Below are positions 22,406 to 35,460 of a stretch of 64,000 nucleotides of DNA, piece after piece. Position numbers and translations under genes: made by a program. The notes under the pieces were generated by a model that was not told where the DNA came from, did no database searches, and worked only from the letters and a program-made list of their open reading frames with translations. The stretch is from assembly GCA_008694505.1 (NCBI GenBank), contig VZDJ01007749.1:5112941-5176940 (forward strand), read 5' to 3'. Positions within the stretch are counted from its first letter, which is position 1. Every line of letters starts with the position of its first letter. This DNA comes from Cyanoderma ruficeps (Eukaryota; Chordata; Aves; Passeriformes; Timaliidae).

Positions 22406-24741
22406 AACATAATGAAAATAAGCTCTCAAGTCTCAACACTGAGATCCAGCAACAAAACAAAATAAAACCTTACAGGCTGTCTTAGCACTCCTCATAAAGT
22501 TCAGAAATGTTTCTACCTCCATTTTGTGTAAGAAAGAAGCTGTTCAGATGCTTAGGTACTTACACTGTCTGCATCTATGCCTAAAAATGTACAACACGAC
22601 AAATACCTGCAGCTTTCTGAAGATGAAATATTGATTCCACTCTAATAAATAACAGAAATGCAATAGATCTTTAGTGGCACAATAGGCTAATTTATTAGAT
22701 TAACTTTTTCTTTGGAAGAGCAACCTCCAAAACTGTCTCATGTGATAGTTGAAAACAGATTTGAATTGATCAATTTGTGAAATTTCTACAGCTAATCCGG
22801 TTAACGAGTCAACATAATGTTATGCAGGACTCAAACACTGAACAGCTCACTTGGGAGATTGAGCTCATTACATTACAGGAGTATCTCAAGCAGAATCCCT
22901 ATATTGGAACAAATTGTGATTTATAACTTTAGATATACACATACAAACATAAACACCCCTTCTCATTAACTTTTGGCAAGTGCTTGCAGATTCTCCCCAC
23001 AAGGTCACTTTCAGGGTTTCCTCAGGATGTGACATGTCACATGCTCATTCTTCTTCCATTCACTCTTGTGCAACTCCTTTCCTAATCACAGCCATCATAG
23101 GGTGTGGAATTGATGTATATTTGTATGGCGATGCATGCATGAGAAGCCTAACTAAAAAGAAATGTTGGTGTGGTATTTCTAGCATTGTTTCTTAATGTAA
23201 AATTCAAATAAATACGTTACTTTATTTACCTTAAAAACTCTGTTTCATAATTCTGCATAAACATGGAATTTGGTTTTGTTTCTGCGAAGTCACGCTATTA
23301 ACACTCTAACCAGCAAATATCTCAAAACTTTATGTGCAAAGGAAGCTCAGAATCTGATTTTTGAAAAAAACAACTCTAATATGTATATAAAAGTACCACA
23401 GATTTTTCTTAAAATCAATCAATTTGTAGTCTTCCCTCCACATCTAAGGCCAAAGCAATATTATACCAACAGAAGTCTGAAAACAGATTGCCAATACTGA
23501 TTGAGGTGGTATCGAAAGAACATCCAACATGAGCTTTTCCTTCTATTTTATTGAAATCAGTGTCTTGAAACAATTCTGAAATTAATCAGGTAAGAGCACA
23601 TAGAACTCCTTTCCAGTTCTGTTTTGGAAAAAGACCCAAGCCTCAGCCAACCAACAGAAAAAAATTAAGAAAAAACCCCCAAACCCAGATGCTTTGTTTT
23701 TTTACTAACTCAGATCATGGATATGACAACCTCACATCTGCATCCAAAAAATCAGGTAGATTTAGTGAAAAATATTGCTAATTAGAAATGGCTTAGTTTT
23801 AAAATGCAACAGATCAAGCGAAGCAATTATTTCAAAACACAGGTCTCAACTAACATATAAATGCCTCAAGCTTTCAGACCTGTACTGTAGTCTGGAGTCA
23901 TCTTTATACCTACCTTGTCGGGAAAAAAAATCCTGATACACATTTTTCTGGAAAAAAACCCCACCAATCCCAACCGCCCAAAAAAACTGCTTAAACTTTT
24001 CTCTTCTTTTAAGGAAGAAGATTTTAAAAAAGAAGCTCAGAGAAAAAATTTTTAATTATCTTTTCTTATCTCATGCTTCTAATGCACAGCATTTCCTTTG
24101 TTAATATGTGTTAATATACCTTAATGGCAGAAATTTAAATACAAAAATATTGAGGCTGGCAGTGAGCTATGCCTATGTAAACTAATTAAAGCAAAGGAAA
24201 GCCAAATTTTGATGTTAACATGCATTGGATTCTACTGAAAAGATAATACAATCTGAAAATGTGGATAGTTATTTGCTAACCCCAGTATGTGCTTTCAAAG
24301 GAGCACAGCTAAGAATATAATGAGCTATTGATTTCATATGGACACAGGTTCCAAAATTGGATTGCAAAGCTCCATTAACTTCTCCACCTAGGCTGGCCAA
24401 CGACAGACAACAGTAATTGCTCTTCTTGCAGTCCTGCATGTACCAATTTCTAAGATTAAAGAAATGGTACAGTTAATGATACAGTGATATTTCAAAACCC
24501 ACCTACAACTGCAAAGCAACATGTTATGTTTTACTCAGATTCTGTGAAAAAGTCTTCACAAAGAGGCAAAAATATCAAAGTATAGGTCATATTTGAAACG
24601 GTATACTCTTATTTTTGAAGAACCCATTCCTTCTACGATGTAGCAAGCTATTATGTTAGAAAGTTACAATAAACCCTTGAATAATTTTTTTTTTTTTGGT
24701 AAATTTGAAGTTTGCAATGAGGAGAAGAATAACATCCAATT

Positions 24742-24880
24742 TCACAGAATATGCTGAGTTGGAAAGGACCCACAAGAATCACAGAGTCCAGCTGCTGACC
24801 CTGCACAGGACACCACAAGAATCACACCATGTGCCCAAGAGCGTTGTCCGTACAGCTGTCATCCCTCAGAGCATCACCCA
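24742..24880 (-). mobile_element. CR1 LINE 3'-end fragment
   Basis: The plus strand reads TCACAGAATATGCTGAGTTGG, then GGACCCACAAGAATCACAG and CCTGCACAGGACACC. This is the complement of the CR1 3' terminal region in its TCACAGAAT...CTGAGTTGGAA variant, so the element lies on the minus strand. It is 5'-truncated, as most CR1 copies are. Confidence 0.82.
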
Positions 24881-27800
24881 GGGCAGAAATAAAGTTTCTA
24901 CAGTGTGTAAATCTTTATGTACATTTGCTATGAAATGAGCAAAAAAATGCAATGTAAAACGCAAACATGGAAGGACTGCTGAAAATAAGCAAGCAAGCAG
25001 AAATCCCAGGCAATGACAGGGAAAGTGAGGCATTCTGAAAGATAAATTTATGGAAAACTGTGGGAATTTGTGATGATAATGAAAGTGGGAAATGGAATGC
25101 AGTACTTTTATCTCTTGCAATTCCTCACTCTCCCTGGGGTTTCTCCTTGAAGTGTCATAGAACAGGGATCCATAGGCCGTCCTCTCTTGAGGAACGCACA
25201 GGGATACAAATAAGGCAGATCCAGTCTCATTTTAGTTTTAACACATGCAGAACCACAAACATATCAGTTATTCTGAGATTACATGAGGCGGAGAAGAGCA
25301 GGAAATGTAGATGTAACAGCTTCAAAAAAATTTAATGGCCATAATTGCCTTGAGTGATGTGCTTTTGCACGGAGGATGATTCCAAAAGGAAGCCTTTAGA
25401 CAGTTGTGCTAGGCAGCTGGCTTTGGAATCCTTCACAGGAATAATGGTGGGACCACTCTGTGGAGTTCTGTATCTGTGCTGGATGGCTCAGAAATGATGC
25501 AGTATTTAAAGAAGGTTTTCAGTCACATGTGCTGAAAAACCTGGACATGAAATGATAGGTCAGGACTCTGTAACTGAAAGGATCTGGAATGACTCTGTCT
25601 CATTTCTCATGTGTTAAAGAGAAAAGAAAGTGAAGCACCAGTGTGCCCATCACAGAAAATCCCAATAAAAAGTCTTGACAGATTAGACACTTTGCATGTT
25701 CACGTTCTGAATTTGCTACAGGTTATCATACAAACCTCTTTAAGGCAGAACCTTTCACAGCACACAGTTCAGAGTGCCAAGCACACCTTAGAAATATCTA
25801 ATGACATCGCTGTCAAGAAGCAGCATTTGATTTCAAAATATCACTGAATTTTAAATACAAAATACAATCACATAACATATTCTCATTTGTCTCCATCAGT
25901 GCTTATATCTTACCAGATATAAATCCACTCAGCTGAAAGAGATGTGAAATAATTTCTTCAACTTTATTATTCACAGACAAATGGAAGACTGTCAAAACAC
26001 AGAAGGCAGCTTTCTGCTAGTTAAAGCTTTTGACTTTGATCATGTATATATGCTCTTCAGTAGCCATTCCCACAACTTAGAGCAGAGCATTTATATCCTG
26101 ACCTAGGACGTTCTGGAAATCTTCTGAAGTCACTTCCTTTTGCAGGGTTGGTTTTGATGCTTGCAATTATTCACCATGCTGAGATAATAAAATAAACTGT
26201 CTGCTGAAGGATTCTGCTTGTGCCATTCAACTACAAGGAGACAGAGGAGTTGCCATCTGCAGATTTAACATTGCAAGTAGAAAAAGCTGTAAGTTTTATT
26301 CTGCACATTAGAAATGTCTAGCTCTTAACTGCAACCTATTGTCTACTAAATATTTTTAGGACTTTTTTTGGGTAAGGACCACGTTAATGTATTCTATATG
26401 CAATTGCAGTGTTCTTGAAGAGTGCACAGTCATATGTAAGATGAGATACAAAAAGCAACTCAATTTCCAGTAATTACTTAAACACACTCTAAACTACTTC
26501 AGCTCTGAGAAGCAGAGTTGTCAGAGAGGTAAAATGCTATAAAGAGCACACAAATGTGTTTTCTTACACTTTTCCCCATTTGTTATTCTGTGCAATCATT
26601 TTAAACTCTTTCAAAGTGTTCCTGAAAATTCTTGGTTTATGATATCAACATTTTCAGTATTGCTTCCCTCTTGGGGTCTCCCTTGATGTTTGTTTTATTA
26701 TAATGTTAACTTTTCAGGACTGATATTGCTTCACTTACTGCAGGAGCACACAGACTTCTGAGGCTAAAATATAAACTTTCTGAAATTAACTTCTGCAGTT
26801 CAGCCACCATCACCACTTGAGATGCATTTCTTAATATTGTGACACATACAATGCTTTGTTAGAATAGGTCTGTTCCTACAAGTAACTCCCAGTCTGGTCA
26901 TGGGTTCAGACACCATTTTCACCCTTTTTCGTTACAGCTAACATAGTAAAGAACTGTGACATGAGTTCCTGTAGAGCTCTCAAACCAGATGGAGAAGGTA
27001 CACACAGCAAAAACTCCAGCCTGGCCTCTTGGGGAATTTTTCAAGCAATTGCAGTTGCTCTGCAGTAAGTGTCTTTTCCCTTACATAATCTCCTATTCTC
27101 TTTTTGCATGTCTTCTCCATATAAAATGAACATTTTGGTCTGGAGCAACCTTCAGGGTACTGGCTGTGCTGTGAATGTTGCTGAACCTTCAACAGACCAT
27201 GTGAAAATCAGGTTTTCTTCCTTCCCTGATCAGTTCCTTCACCAGGAAATAAGGCTGGTTGACATGGGCTGCACATAGGTCTTTTTCTGAAGCTGTATCA
27301 TGAGATCCCTGTGTTTACACAAGGGATTCAAAATAATTTGAACATTTCACTGTAGGTGTAATGAGTTAAAAAAAACCCCCAGTCTAGAAAGTCATGATTA
27401 GCAGGGGTAGCACATACCTAATTCACACACCTTAAAAAACCACCCTTAGGAGCAAATCACAACTTCAAAATAAGTGGCACTGTTATACTCAAGACCGAGG
27501 AAGTTCTAAACAAGAACAAAGAATAATGATGGAAGTGGAGGAGGCAGAGCAGCTGAATGACTGTTCCTGGAATGTTATACCCAAAAAAGAAGTGACACAG
27601 GAAAATCCGTGCCATTCATCAACCTCAATGACCAAATTAACTGCACTGAAGTTGCTACAAGAATGTTGATATAATGGAGCAGTAAACAGAGAAGGAGAAA
27701 ACTCGTAAAAAAACTTTGTCTTTCTTTCCTGATCTGATTCTTGTTAGATGGGTAAAAGAATTGCCTCTAGTAAGGCTGCAGACGGTGTTATTTTTATTTT

Positions 27801-28659
27801 AAACAAAGTAGAAATATTCAGAAGTCTTAAACTCTATTTAGAAGTACACAACATATCTATGAATTTCAAAATGGAGGAACGTTGGCTATTTCATCTTTGC
27901 TGGCTTTTCAGAAAAATGGTGTCAGAAAGATCTGAACAACAGAAATGCCAGAAGATCTTAGTTTTCACATGCAGGGCTTTCTCCCTTCCTGCAGTACTCT
28001 TTTTGACAGAAGTCAACTTTCTCTGTAATAACAAATCTTAATTTCCCCTTAATATTTTTTCAAAATTATGGAAATTTTTAAAGGAAAACTTAGGAGAATC
28101 TCAATTGATACAATCATATCTTGTTTGGAAGAAAATATTTAGATATTTCTATTTGTACTGATTATTTTCTTATTAGCAGGTGTGGGTTTTTTTTTTTTCG
28201 TAAAGAACTCCTTTGACTCTTTAAGTTTTTATTTTTACTTGTAGGACCTTGTTCCATTTTTCAAGCTCTGTCTGAAATCTGGAAGCAGCTGTCTTCTATT
28301 TCTGAAAAAGGTGTCTTGTCATAGTAATGTGAGTTTTTCTGGTTAAGTTCCCATTAACAGATGACCTGGTCAGCCAGGTCAGAAGTGAGAATAATATCCA
28401 CTGGTTAAAGATCTTTTTCATCAGATGTTCTGATAGTAGCTTTGCAAGTAGGCAGACAGCTGTGAAACCCTGTTTAATAGAAATACAGTTTTCTTGTGTT
28501 TATTCATATGAATTATATTCCTTCAATCCCTCATGGTTGACGAGGGAGGAAAATACATGGTCAGCAAAACAGAGCTTAGTACTGATTCCATGAAAGAGAA
28601 CAAATGCTGGTGCTCACAAGTTAGTCCTGAGATGGAGCAAAATGTGGCTGATTGTGGCA

Positions 28660-28740
28660 CCACAGGGGCACAGTGACCAATTATGGGCTGGATATGGCCA
28701 ATTATGAACTGGAGCAGGCTCTATAAATAACAGCACTCTG
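28660..28740 (+). other. CCAATTATG duplication followed by a TATA-like box
   Basis: The motif CCAATTATGRRCTGGA occurs at 28677-28692 and again at 28698-28713, a 21-nt period. CTATAAATAA follows at 28721-28730. The spacing of a CCAAT-type repeat and TATA box is promoter-like and may be the U3 of an old LTR. No ends were found. Confidence 0.3.
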
Positions 28741-31289
28741 GTAATCCAGCAGTGGAATTATCATGGCTGAAAACACTCTCCCCACATTTTCTAAGAAGAG
28801 CAGCCAGAGGCAAGAGAGCTCTGAGATACTAAAGGATGTCCTGGTGGCTTTTATGGTCAGCTGCTAATGGGTCCTTGGTGAGCTGCCCTTCACATCAGTC
28901 AGGCCATAGAAGATTTACAGACCTGGAATAGGAAAGGCAGCAAGGGAGATGGCTGGAACATCAGTGCTGCTTTGCGTTTGACATCCCTGATTCACTTGGT
29001 TGTCTAAAGGTTTTAATTAAAAAAAAAAGTGAAGGACAGTTTTTTAACACTTATGAAAATCCTTAAGCAATTAAATATGGAAGTTTTTCCAAGAGGTTAA
29101 GTCTTATGTTCTACCCTAGCAAGTCCAGTTAGCTGCTTAGTGTTTGGTCTTTCCTGGAATATTTGTTTTCTTTTTCATTTACATAAGATTCCTTTAAACT
29201 CTCTCTACTCTTTGAAAATAATTTATGTAAATCTGGGACAATTTTGTCTGTATTAATATAACCACTTGCTCAATGACACAAATAATTGGAACCATGAGTA
29301 ATCCAAAAGCTGAGAATTTAGGACAACTGAAACAATACCAGAAATTCCTGTGTTTTACAGATAATTCCTTTAAAATAACACCATTAAAATATGTCACACT
29401 AAGTAGCAGGATGGGCTAAGATGATGAAGAGCAGAGCTGGGGTTTATGCCTTTGCTAGTAGCACTGGGGCATCCAGAGGGAGGTTTTCCCCTCAGGAGAT
29501 GGTCTGGTACCAAAATCTTCAGCTCAGGTTCTGTGGGGGAATACACACAATAAAAATGTAAGTGGGCTAAGACCACAGCCTCTTGTTTTTTATAACAAAG
29601 CCATTACATGGTCTCCAAATCAAAACCCACTCTTTTTGGGGGTTGTGATTTGTGTGTGCACCTTGGTGTAGCAGAGAGAAGACAGTAATCAGCCAACATC
29701 CATTTCAAATGAATTTGCCTTTCATTACCTGTTTTTGAAGTATTCTTGTTAATGACTTAAAAATGAGGATTAGCACAACCAAATGTTATTTATTGCATGA
29801 ATTAACTTCAAAGAGCTTGCCTCAACATGACATTTAAGAAACATAAAGAATTTTAACGAATCCAACAAAAAACCCTTTAAAATTGCTTTCCTTAACGCAT
29901 AGAAATACTTTATAGAAGGGTTAACATCTAAGGTCATATGATTTCCAGACATTAAAACATTTCAAAAGACAAGTCTGATTTTGATTCAACACACTAAAAA
30001 ATATTCTGCAGTCAGATCATTTAAAGTGCCCCAACTAAATTTTGATGAACTTGCCACCTACAAAAAATCTGTTATTAGGGAAAACACTTTGTACCTGCTA
30101 AGCATTAATGCATGAATTAATAAAAATGGCTCTGACTAATGCCAAGCAAAGACAAAAAATTATTTTTTTTCAAAGCTGATGCATCATCTATTACTTTTAT
30201 TCATGCATTCCATAAATGTCAGGTTTTCAGAATTTATGGAATTAAAAATTTTGTTTACTCAAATACTTTTCCTATTTCAGTAACTTTAAAATCAGGCAGA
30301 CCGAGTGTGACAGTTTATGCCTTTTCCTCTTGTCTGTTCAAGTGGAAGAAAAAATCCAGCAAACTTTCCTGGTCCTTTACCCCTAGATACAAGTGAAAGA
30401 TCTAACCCATGTGCTTTCAGCACAACACAGACCCACAGAAAGGAATCTCTTCCTAACACAAGGTCCAATTAAAAACCTATCAGAATGATCTCAACTATTG
30501 GATACATTTCCACTAAAGGGGAAAGCAATCTCTGGTGAAAAGTTAACAATGTCTTTTTCATCATCAAACCTTGATGGTACAAATATTATTTACATGCTGC
30601 TAAAGGATGGTCCTAAGGAGAATGAACAGCTGAAGCGTGATGGGATTTTGTTAACTCATTCAACACATTTTATTTCATCTTCTCATTCAGCCCATATTCA
30701 TCCTGGATTTAGTGCAACCACTCTCATTTTACAATGGAACACTGTATTAATTATAATTTTCATCTTACTTACAGCAAAAATCCCTAGTCATAAAGCATAA
30801 TCTACGTGTTTGGCACTAGACAAATATCAAAATAAAACTCAGGTTTTCCCAGATTAAAATTCTAGGCTTCTACACAGCAAGATGACAGTACTTAAAAAAT
30901 TTATCAGAGTAAGTCTTCTATGCTGTTATCAACAGGTACTCTGGCATTTGTATGATGGTCTTCGTTGATTTATAAAGGGAAATAAGACAGAAAATGGGTA
31001 AAGTGTACAGTACAACATCAAGCAATCTTTAGTTCTTTTCCCAGGAAAAAGCTACATTCAAAACGACTTGGTTTTGTTCATCTTGCTTCCTCCAACTTTG
31101 GTTTTCCAGACTAGGAAGTATTTTTTTCATCCCAGGAGCAGAAACCAGTATTTAGGCACGTGGATGTTGCAGGCTGTCACACCTGCTGTCATAACAACTT
31201 GGGCTGTTGGGAGACAGATGCAGGTCTATTTGGCCAGTTCCTGCTTTCTAAACCATTCTCTCCACTGGATGGATGCATGAAAAATGTGT

Positions 31290-31515
31290 CTTAGGCGGGG
31301 AGGTGTTGTATCCACCAACATCCCTGTGCTGGCCACATCAGTGGACAAGGGAAGGACTGTGAATTCATCTCTTTGGGCTGCTGTAAGGCCTTTGACTCAG
31401 TCCCCCACAACATCCTTTTCCTTAAATTGCAGAGAGATGGATTTGATGGGTGGGCTGTTGGGTGGACAAGGTATGTCTTGGACAGGCACATCCAGAGGGC
31501 AGTGGCTTGACTGAG
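31290..31515 (+). mobile_element. CR1 LINE reverse-transcriptase fragment
   Basis: The plus strand encodes KAFDSVPHNILFLKLQRDGF, then DGWAVGWTR and LDRHIQRAVA, after a frameshift or stop upstream. This is the AFD-V-H-IL motif of the CR1 ORF2 reverse transcriptase. It is a short, frame-disrupted relic. Confidence 0.85.
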
Positions 31516-33782
31516 GTGGATATGAACTAAGCATTTGCATAAAGTGTGTAGTTAAAGAATGAGAGTCAAATAAACTCTTGTTTAAAAGTTTAAAATCATC
31601 TTATCTGTCTTCTAAACATTCCCATCATAGCAATCATTAATTCTCTAATTGACACATATACATACATATTCAGCAACAACAAATGTTCCCAGAACTTTGT
31701 GGAGCAATGTAATGAAACAAGATCGTGATTTCTTCGGTTAATTTTTATAATGTGGAGTGTGGAACTGGCAAACATAAAGTACAGTTTCAAATATGTGTGA
31801 AATTCAAACCAGATTCAACCGGAAAGAAGCATCTCCCTCTAAAAAGTAATGAAAAAACATTGAAATGAATGTGTAGGAGAATAATGTTGTATATTTATCT
31901 AAGCAAGAGGTTAAGCTTCAGCTACCAAGTTGTTACTGAGGTTTGCAAAACAGCCAAAAGAATGTGATAAAATTCAACGCTAAATATTTCCTTCTGTTTA
32001 TCACTACATAATTTTCTGGAATGCATTCTATATAATTTGAGCAGTGCTAGCTATTTCATGCAGTTGTTACAGCAAGAAAGGAAAAATGGAAGAATTAATT
32101 TGCCTCCTAAAATACAGTTCAGAGGAAGACAGTAGGAAGATATTACCAGAGATAGTCTTACTTTTTCTGAGGTTAAATAAACAAGAAGAAACAAAAAATA
32201 TTGAAAGAAAAAATGAAGATGTTTAATTCCTTTAGTAATTTAGACATAAGAACAAAAATAATCTTTAGATTTTGTAATTTTTTTTAATTCTTGCATGCCT
32301 GTGCAAGATCCAGCACAGTAAAAAGATGGCATTTTATCACATAGACATATTGAAAAATTATTACTGTAATTGGTTAATTTCAATTTATTTTTCATTCCCT
32401 TGCATGAAATTGGAAAATAAATCAAAATTGAGTAACTTATAAGACAGCTGTCTTTCACGTAGCCATTTTTCAGTCTTAATTCCGTTTCTCCTAAATTATG
32501 GCCTGCAGAAAACTAGTGAAAGAATCAAGAAAAAAAAATAGCAATCACTTTCAAAAAGAATTTGTCAACCATTTCCAAACCTTCATTATCAAAGACTAAA
32601 AGTATGAATACTGATGGCCTCAGTGGTGGCAAAAAATCACTGTTTTATTTTGTCTACCAGTGCAGTTTTTGTTTAATTTTGAGCAAACTTACAGCTGCTA
32701 CACCCAGAGGGTGGTCACCTTAACACCTTCTGGCAGCAAACTCCAAAAAACATTTTTTTGAACCTCTGCCAGATCTTGCAGGCAGGCAAACAGCCTCTGA
32801 GAACAAAATCAGCAATGGGGTAAGAAAATAGAGTTCAATTATCCATAGGGAATGTTCACACCTGTGTGAAAGGAGATAAAAATGACAAACTAAAGTAGCA
32901 TAATTTTCAAATTATGAACTGGGGTCTGATTGGCAAGAAATTCAGTAAAGTGGCAATGGGTAGATGTACATTTGTAGAAATCTTCATTATCTTTCATGGC
33001 AGAATGAGGGAAGACTGCATACTAAGGACTAATTAATTATTTTTAATTAACTGTTCTGTTGTTTGGCCAAAACAAACAGTAGATATTTTATTGCAGACAT
33101 TTTGGAACACAACCCTTTGTATTTAAATCAAGGCTGTACCTAAAATTCCTGTACTGCAGCAAGCATTCTCAAGGCAAAGGAACAAGGCTGTAGCCTTTTC
33201 TCCCCCATTCAGACTCCTGACATTTATTCTTTTCTACCCATTTCATTTTATAAAAGCTTAGTGTGTCCACTGGTAGAAAATATGTTTTCCCCATTCTAAC
33301 AACAGCAATTGCAGCAAATTCTAAGCTATACCTATGATTTTCTGATTCTCAAATCAAGTACCTTGTATATGCAACAAGAAGTTTAGCATCCAGCAGCAAT
33401 ACAGTTGTGTGGATTATGCAATTATCACTTAATCCATGCAAGTTTAGTGTCATACTAATTCCGAAATGTATTGATGCTAAAGACAAAAAGGACTTCAAAG
33501 TTGAGTTGTCTTCAAAGACATATAAGATCTGATGAAACATCATGCAGTGTGGTGCTCATATTCTTAACAGGTATTATTTTTAGTGCATCTTTTAGGATTT
33601 TCTAAAAGTATCTCTGAGCTTCTGGCGAGATGCCTTAGCTCTCTAATATAACTGAAAATTACCTACAAGGAGATAAATACACATATAAAGTATTTTTATT
33701 AATTTTCAGCTAAATTAGTGAGATGATCTAACATGCTTGCCATGAAATCACTGGGACCAGTGGGATGGAGAGGGTGTTTTCC
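31516..33782. other. Intergenic stretch, no gene seen
   Basis: A/T-rich, no coding exon, RNA gene or repeat recognised. Confidence 0.5.
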
Positions 33783-34291
33783 TGTAGGAGAATGGAATAC
33801 AGGTGACCTCACCCCTGATAACTAACAATAGCTGTGTTAATTACCCAATACAGCCTTGTCCCTGGTAAGTCACAGCTATAGCCAGTGAAGATAAGTGTGA
33901 TAAAAGGGAGTGGGTTAGTTGGTGAGGGGGAATTTATGAAAGAGGAGGAACCTTGAGGAAGAGGAAATGGGAGGATCAAGAAGAAGAAGGATCCTGAGGA
34001 GAGGGAATCGGTGCAGTCAGTCTGGGTCTGCAGTCAGAGCCTGTTGTTGGAACCTGCAGTCACAGTCTGCACACTGATCCCTGCAGTCAGAGTTTAGCAG
34101 GAAATAACCAGCAGTCAGGGGCTGCAAGGGAAATCTACAGCAGGATCTTGCTGCAGGCAGAGTCAGTGAATGGTTGGAGTCAGGATGGCTGAGCTGTAAA
34201 GAGGAATAAACCAGGACCCTTTTCATGCTGTGATAAACAAGGAGTCTGTCTTGGCTCATTTCTACCCTTTAACAAGAGGGCTGCTGCAACA
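33783..34291 (+). mobile_element. Solo LTR, family 1 copy B (no target duplication)
   Basis: This 509-bp element is homologous to copy A along its length, from TGTAGGAGAATGG to GCTGCTGCAACA, with AATAAA at 34205-34210. The flanks are TTTTCC (left) and GTCCGA (right) and do not match, unlike copies A and C. The internal CTGCAG array differs from copy A: it has GCCTGTTGTTGGAACCTGCAG but lacks the GCCAGG...AAAAGCCTGCAG unit. Confidence 0.85.
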
Positions 34292-35408
34292 GTCCGACAG
34301 ATTGTTGTGTTCAGGGTACAGAAATTTGTCAGACCATAAACCCCTCTGTGCTCTAGCTGGTTTTCAGAGATCAGTGAGCTGTGATTTCTGATCAGAGCCA
34401 ACTCAGCACTACAACTATGCTTGGTAAGGACCTGCATGATCCAGATTCACAAACAGAACAGATTACTGAAGGAACAGAAAAGCATGCTCAGAATTGCTGG
34501 TGATAAATGCACTAACTACAGAGGTTGCCACAGGGGGTGCAGTAACAGAGATCTATCAACAATATAAATGTAAAAATGAATATTTCCACCTCTGCTGCAA
34601 TGCAGCTGGAAAGGCAAACTTCATCTAACAGTGTCCCATCAGGATAGGAGGAAGGACAGAGTCTGTCAACTGATTCTGAGCCAAGGTGTTTTCCCCCTCT
34701 GTCCTTTTTGCCCCAAATTCCCCCTTAAATACTGTAAATTTTGACTCTTGCCAGTGGGGTGGAACAATCCCATCTGACAGCTGGAGTGTTGGGTCACACA
34801 TGTGTTACATGTCCTCTTTTATTTTCACTTGCATTCTTAGGGGTTGAAAGTTAATATGGAAACGGAGCTTAATGAGGGTCTTGGTAACTTTCTGTCAGAA
34901 TACTTGACACAGTAGGTAGAATTAACACTTTGGTCCTCTTCCACATGCTGAGGTGACAGTAAAGGCTGTCTGACCTCCACCAGAGAGCCTTTGTGCACAT
35001 CCTTATCTTCTTATTGGACCAGATTTACAACAAACTTGTTACACACAGTGAAGGGGCTGGTAGAGATGTGCAGGTGCTCTTCTGTGCTTCACATTCGAGA
35101 CATCCTGCTGTCCTCAGCCTTTGCTCAAGCCCTTGCAAGATAAGGAAGGGGCTCAGCTCAAGTTTCCCTCAACCAGTCTCCTTAATTCTTCACCAACTTA
35201 AAGTCGACTGTAGAATTCTGACCATTTACCACACCATGAAAAACTGAAGGTCCTTATGCACCCACTGTCCCCTACAGCCNCTGACTTTGGGCATTTTCTT
35301 CAGAGCCCCTAACTCATGGCAGTGGAAGTGTTTAACTTCCACTCAGAGCAGTAGAAATGTGTCAGCTCACTCAAAAAGCTTTTGAAACAGCTCCAACAGC
35401 AGCCAGAT

Positions 35409-35460
35409 TTTTGTGCATCCCAGTGGGATGCCCAGGCTTTTGTACATCCCAGTGGGATGC
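35409..35460. repeat. Tandem duplication containing a palindrome
   Basis: TTTTGTGCATCCCAGTGGG and its near-copy TTTTGTACATCCCAGTGGG repeat with a 29-nt period. The first copy holds the perfect palindrome GCATCCCA-G-TGGGATGC (35415-35431). Confidence 0.8.

Larger units (their letters stand above)
22406..31289. other. Intergenic stretch, no gene seen
   Basis: A/T-rich sequence with no supported coding exon. It contains one antisense CR1 tail fragment (24742-24880) and a small LTR- or promoter-like piece at about 28660-28740. Open frames here are short and without family features. Confidence 0.55.
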
